A stretch of DNA of 24,636 nucleotides, taken from JBOGEN01 sp050743265 (lineage in GTDB: Bacteria > Actinomycetota > Actinomycetes > JBOGEN01). Made by a program: the position numbers and the translations under genes. The notes beneath the pieces are model-generated. The model ran no database searches. It was not told where the DNA came from and saw only the letters and a list, made by a program, of their open reading frames with translations. The stretch is from the NCBI GenBank assembly GCA_050743265.1, contig JBOGEN010000011.1:1-24636 (forward strand), written 5' to 3'. Positions 22,185 to 24,636 of this stretch are shown one piece after another. Positions within the stretch are counted from its first letter, which is position 1; each line of letters starts with the position of its first letter.

Positions 22185-24047
22185 ATGGCACGTGCGGTCG
22201 GTATCGACCTCGGGACGACGAACTCCGTCGTCGCGGTCCTCGAGGGCGGTGAGCCCACCGTCATCGCCAACGCCGAGGGCAGCCGGACGACGCCGTCGGT
22301 GGTCGCCTTCGCCAAGAACAGCGAGGTCCTCGTCGGCGAGGTCGCCAAGCGGCAGGCCGTGACGAACGTGGACCGCACCATCCGGTCGGTCAAGCGCCAC
22401 ATGGGCTCCGACTGGAAGCAGACGATCGACGACAAGACGTTCAACGCCCAGCAGATCAGCGCGTTCGTCCTGCAGAAGCTCAAGCGGGATGCCGAGTCGT
22501 ACCTGGGCGAGACGATCACCGACGCGGTGATCACCGTTCCCGCGTACTTCTCCGACGCGCAGCGCCAGGCCACGAAGGAGGCCGGCGAGATCGCGGGCTT
22601 CAACGTGCTGCGGATCATCAACGAGCCGACCTCGGCCGCGCTCGCGTACGGGCTCGACAAGGAGAACGACCAGACGATCCTCGTCTTCGACCTCGGCGGC
22701 GGCACGTTCGACGTGTCACTGCTCGAGATCGGCGACGGCGTGGTCGAGGTCAAGGCCACCTCGGGTGACAACCACCTCGGCGGCGACGACTGGGACCAGC
22801 GCATCGTCGACCACCTGGTGACGCAGTTCAAGAACGGTCACGGTGTCGACCTGTCCAAGGACAAGATGGCGCTGCAGCGCCTCCGCGAGGCGGCGGAGAA
22901 GGCCAAGATCGAGCTGTCCTCGTCCTCGGAGACCTCGATCAACCTGCCGTACATCACGGCGTCGTCCGAGGGTCCGCTGCACCTGGACGAGCGTCTCACG
23001 CGCGCGCAGTTCCAGCAGATGACCGAGGACCTGCTGGACCGGACGAAGTCGCCGTTCCAGGCGGTCATCAAGGACGCCGGCATCGACGTCAAGGACATCA
23101 ACCACGTCGTCCTCGTCGGCGGCTCGACCCGTATGCCGGCGGTCGTCGACGTCGTCAAGCAGCTCACCGGCGGCAAGGAGCCGAACAAGGGCGTCAACCC
23201 GGACGAGGTCGTCGCGGTCGGCGCGAGCCTGCAGGCCGGCGTGCTCAAGGGTGAGGTCAAGGACGTCCTGCTGCTGGACGTCACACCGCTGTCCCTCGGC
23301 ATCGAGACCAAGGGCGGCATCATGACCAAGCTCATCGAGCGCAACACGACGATCCCGACGAAGCGCTCGGAGATCTTCACCACGGCGGACGACAACCAGC
23401 CGTCGGTGCAGATCCAGGTCTACCAGGGCGAGCGCGAGATCGCCGCGTACAACAAGAAGCTCGGCATGTTCGAGCTGACCGGCCTGCCGCCGGCGCCCCG
23501 CGGCGTCCCGCAGATCGAGGTCACGTTCGACATCGACGCCAACGGCATCGTCCACGTGTCGGCCAAGGACCTCGGTACGGGACGCGAGCAGTCCATGCAG
23601 ATCACCGGCGGCTCCGCGCTCGGCAAGGAGGACATCGACCGCATGATGCGGGAGGCCGAGCAGTACGCGGAGGAGGACCGAGTGCGCCGCGAGGAGGCCG
23701 AGACCCGCAACCAGGCGGAGCAGCTCGTCTACCAGACCGAGAAGTTCCTCGCCGAGAACGGCGACAAGGTCGAGGCCGGGACGAAGACCGAGGTCGAGTC
23801 CGCGGTCGCCGAGCTCAAGACCGCGCTCGAGGGCACGGACAGCGAGGCGATCAGGTCCGCGACCGAGAAGGTCGCCACCTCCAGCCAGCAGATGGGCGCG
23901 CAGATGTACGCGAACCAGCAGGCTGCGGGAGGCGGCGAGGCCGGCCCCGAGGGCGCCGCGACCGGTGACGCCACGGGCAGCGCGGACGAGGACGTCGTCG
24001 ACGCCGAGATCGTGGACGAGGACCGCAAGGAGGGTGGTGCCGCGTGA
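22185..24047 (+). CDS. dnaK: Molecular chaperone DnaK (Hsp70)
   Basis: 620 residues, normal for actinobacteria. The ATPase domain has VGIDLGTTNSVVAVLEGGEP at the start, the phosphate-2 loop VFDLGGGTFDVS and the adenosine loop VVLVGGSTRMPAV. The interdomain linker DVLLLDVTPLSLGIE leads into the substrate-binding domain, and a helical lid and a Gly/Ala/Asp-rich tail follow. It folds and refolds client proteins with DnaJ and GrpE in the cytoplasm. The ATG at 22185 is preceded by GGAGG at 22173-22177; in-frame starts upstream would add residues outside the family N-terminus. It overlaps grpE by 4 bases (GTGA). The upstream 270 bases hold the HAIR-like site and presumably the promoter. Confidence 0.98.
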   Translation: MARAVGIDLGTTNSVVAVLEGGEPTVIANAEGSRTTPSVVAFAKNSEVLVGEVAKRQAVTNVDRTIRSVKRHMGSDWKQTIDDKTFNAQQISAFVLQKLKRDAESYLGETITDAVITVPAYFSDAQRQATKEAGEIAGFNVLRIINEPTSAALAYGLDKENDQTILVFDLGGGTFDVSLLEIGDGVVEVKATSGDNHLGGDDWDQRIVDHLVTQFKNGHGVDLSKDKMALQRLREAAEKAKIELSSSSETSINLPYITASSEGPLHLDERLTRAQFQQMTEDLLDRTKSPFQAVIKDAGIDVKDINHVVLVGGSTRMPAVVDVVKQLTGGKEPNKGVNPDEVVAVGASLQAGVLKGEVKDVLLLDVTPLSLGIETKGGIMTKLIERNTTIPTKRSEIFTTADDNQPSVQIQVYQGEREIAAYNKKLGMFELTGLPPAPRGVPQIEVTFDIDANGIVHVSAKDLGTGREQSMQITGGSALGKEDIDRMMREAEQYAEEDRVRREEAETRNQAEQLVYQTEKFLAENGDKVEAGTKTEVESAVAELKTALEGTDSEAIRSATEKVATSSQQMGAQMYANQQAAGGGEAGPEGAATGDATGSADEDVVDAEIVDEDRKEGGAA

Positions 24048-24636
24048 CGACGCCCGGTCCGGAGCGTCCGCGGCGCGAGCCCGAGGCCGAGCACGACGAG
24101 CCGCGCGTCATCCGTGACAAGCGGCGCGTCGACCCGGTGACCGGCGCCGTCCGGGACCCGGCGCCGGCCGGCCCGAACCCGCCCGGTGGTCGTGAGGGCT
24201 CAGAGGCCGAGAACCGGCCGACCAGCCCTCACGATCACGGGGAGGGCGAGGAGGTCGCCGCGCTGCGCACCCAGATCGCCGAGCGCACCGCCGACCTCCA
24301 GCGGCTCCAGGCCGAGTACGTCAACTACCGGCGCCGGGTGGAGCGCGATCGTGAGGCGGTCCGCGACCAGGCGACCGCGACCCTGCTCCTCGAGCTGCTG
24401 TCCGTGCTGGACGACATCGGCCGTGCCCGTGACCACGGCGAGCTCGAGGGGCCGTTCAAGGCGGTCGCCGAGTCGGTGGAGTCGGTAGTGACGAAGCTCG
24501 GCCTCGAGCGGTACGGCGAGCCGGGCGACCCGTTCGACCCGACCGTGCACGAGGCGCTCATGCACGCGTACGCCGAGGACGTGACCCAGCCCACGTGCGT
24601 GCAGATCCTGCAGCCGGGCTACCGGCTCGGCGAGCG
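24044..24636 (+). CDS. grpE: Nucleotide exchange factor GrpE, 3' end cut off
   Basis: The frame opens at a GTG overlapping the dnaK stop and is still open at the window end (197 codons seen). The first 70 residues are charged, Pro-rich and likely disordered. A coiled-coil follows (about 73-105, VAALRTQIAERTADLQRLQA and YVNYRRRVERDREA), then the GrpE head with LLSVLDDIGRARDHGELEGP, VVTKLGLERYGEPGDPFDP and HEALMH. It exchanges ADP for ATP on DnaK. The gene order dnaK-grpE, normally followed by dnaJ and hspR, is usual in actinobacteria; the latter two would be beyond the window. Confidence 0.95.
   Translation, partial: MTTPGPERPRREPEAEHDEPRVIRDKRRVDPVTGAVRDPAPAGPNPPGGREGSEAENRPTSPHDHGEGEEVAALRTQIAERTADLQRLQAEYVNYRRRVERDREAVRDQATATLLLELLSVLDDIGRARDHGELEGPFKAVAESVESVVTKLGLERYGEPGDPFDPTVHEALMHAYAEDVTQPTCVQILQPGYRLGE

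Overview
The window comes from a high-G+C actinobacterial chromosome. The motile-type flagellar genes, the bifunctional-type dCTP deaminase and a dnaK-grpE operon with an HspR-like operator fit a member of the Micrococcales such as the Cellulomonadaceae; this placement is inferred from gene content only. Positions 1 to about 14,020 are the right part of an actinomycete integrative and conjugative element (AICE) of the pSAM2 type. It abuts the 3' end of a tRNA-Gly gene. Positions 14,020 to 24,636 are host core genome. The left end of the element is outside the window.

AICE backbone (about 6.5 to 14.0 kb, + strand): an XRE regulator with a flavoprotein, a Pra-like activator, a 47-residue membrane peptide, an FtsK/SpoIIIE-type transfer ATPase (Tra), a rolling-circle RepSA-type initiator, two small unknown genes, an excisionase and a tyrosine integrase. 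Most junctions between these genes are overlaps of 1 to 8 bases, so the block is probably one or two operons. Predicted roles are replication and excision control (Pra, Rep, Xis, Int) and double-stranded DNA transfer (Tra and the membrane peptide).

Cargo (0.3 to 6.5 kb): the most interesting part is a three-gene cassette at 293-3921 that is visibly less G+C rich than its neighbours. It encodes (1) an ImmA/IrrE zinc protease fused to a macro (ADP-ribose hydrolase-like) domain, (2) a P-loop nucleotide-kinase-like domain fused to an adenylosuccinate synthetase whose catalytic Asp is Ser, as in the phage Z-base enzyme PurZ, and (3) a DUF7002-type protein with features of a DarT-like ADP-ribosyltransferase. 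Toxin-like and antitoxin-like activities thus flank a purine-modifying enzyme. I regard this as a candidate undescribed defence or toxin-antitoxin system. Two further cargo genes follow: a PD-(D/E)XK nuclease-like protein and, overlapping it, a zinc-ribbon/GIY-YIG protein.

Host part: tRNA-Gly(CCC) (-), dcd (+), a membrane-bound PAS-GGDEF-EAL c-di-GMP protein (-), a flagellar-type sigma factor (-) with a near-consensus sigma-28 promoter of its own, a FlgN-like chaperone (+), a membrane-bound HdrD-like iron-sulfur reductase (-), a small membrane peptide (-), dnaK (+) behind a HAIR-like operator, and grpE (+) cut off by the end of the window.
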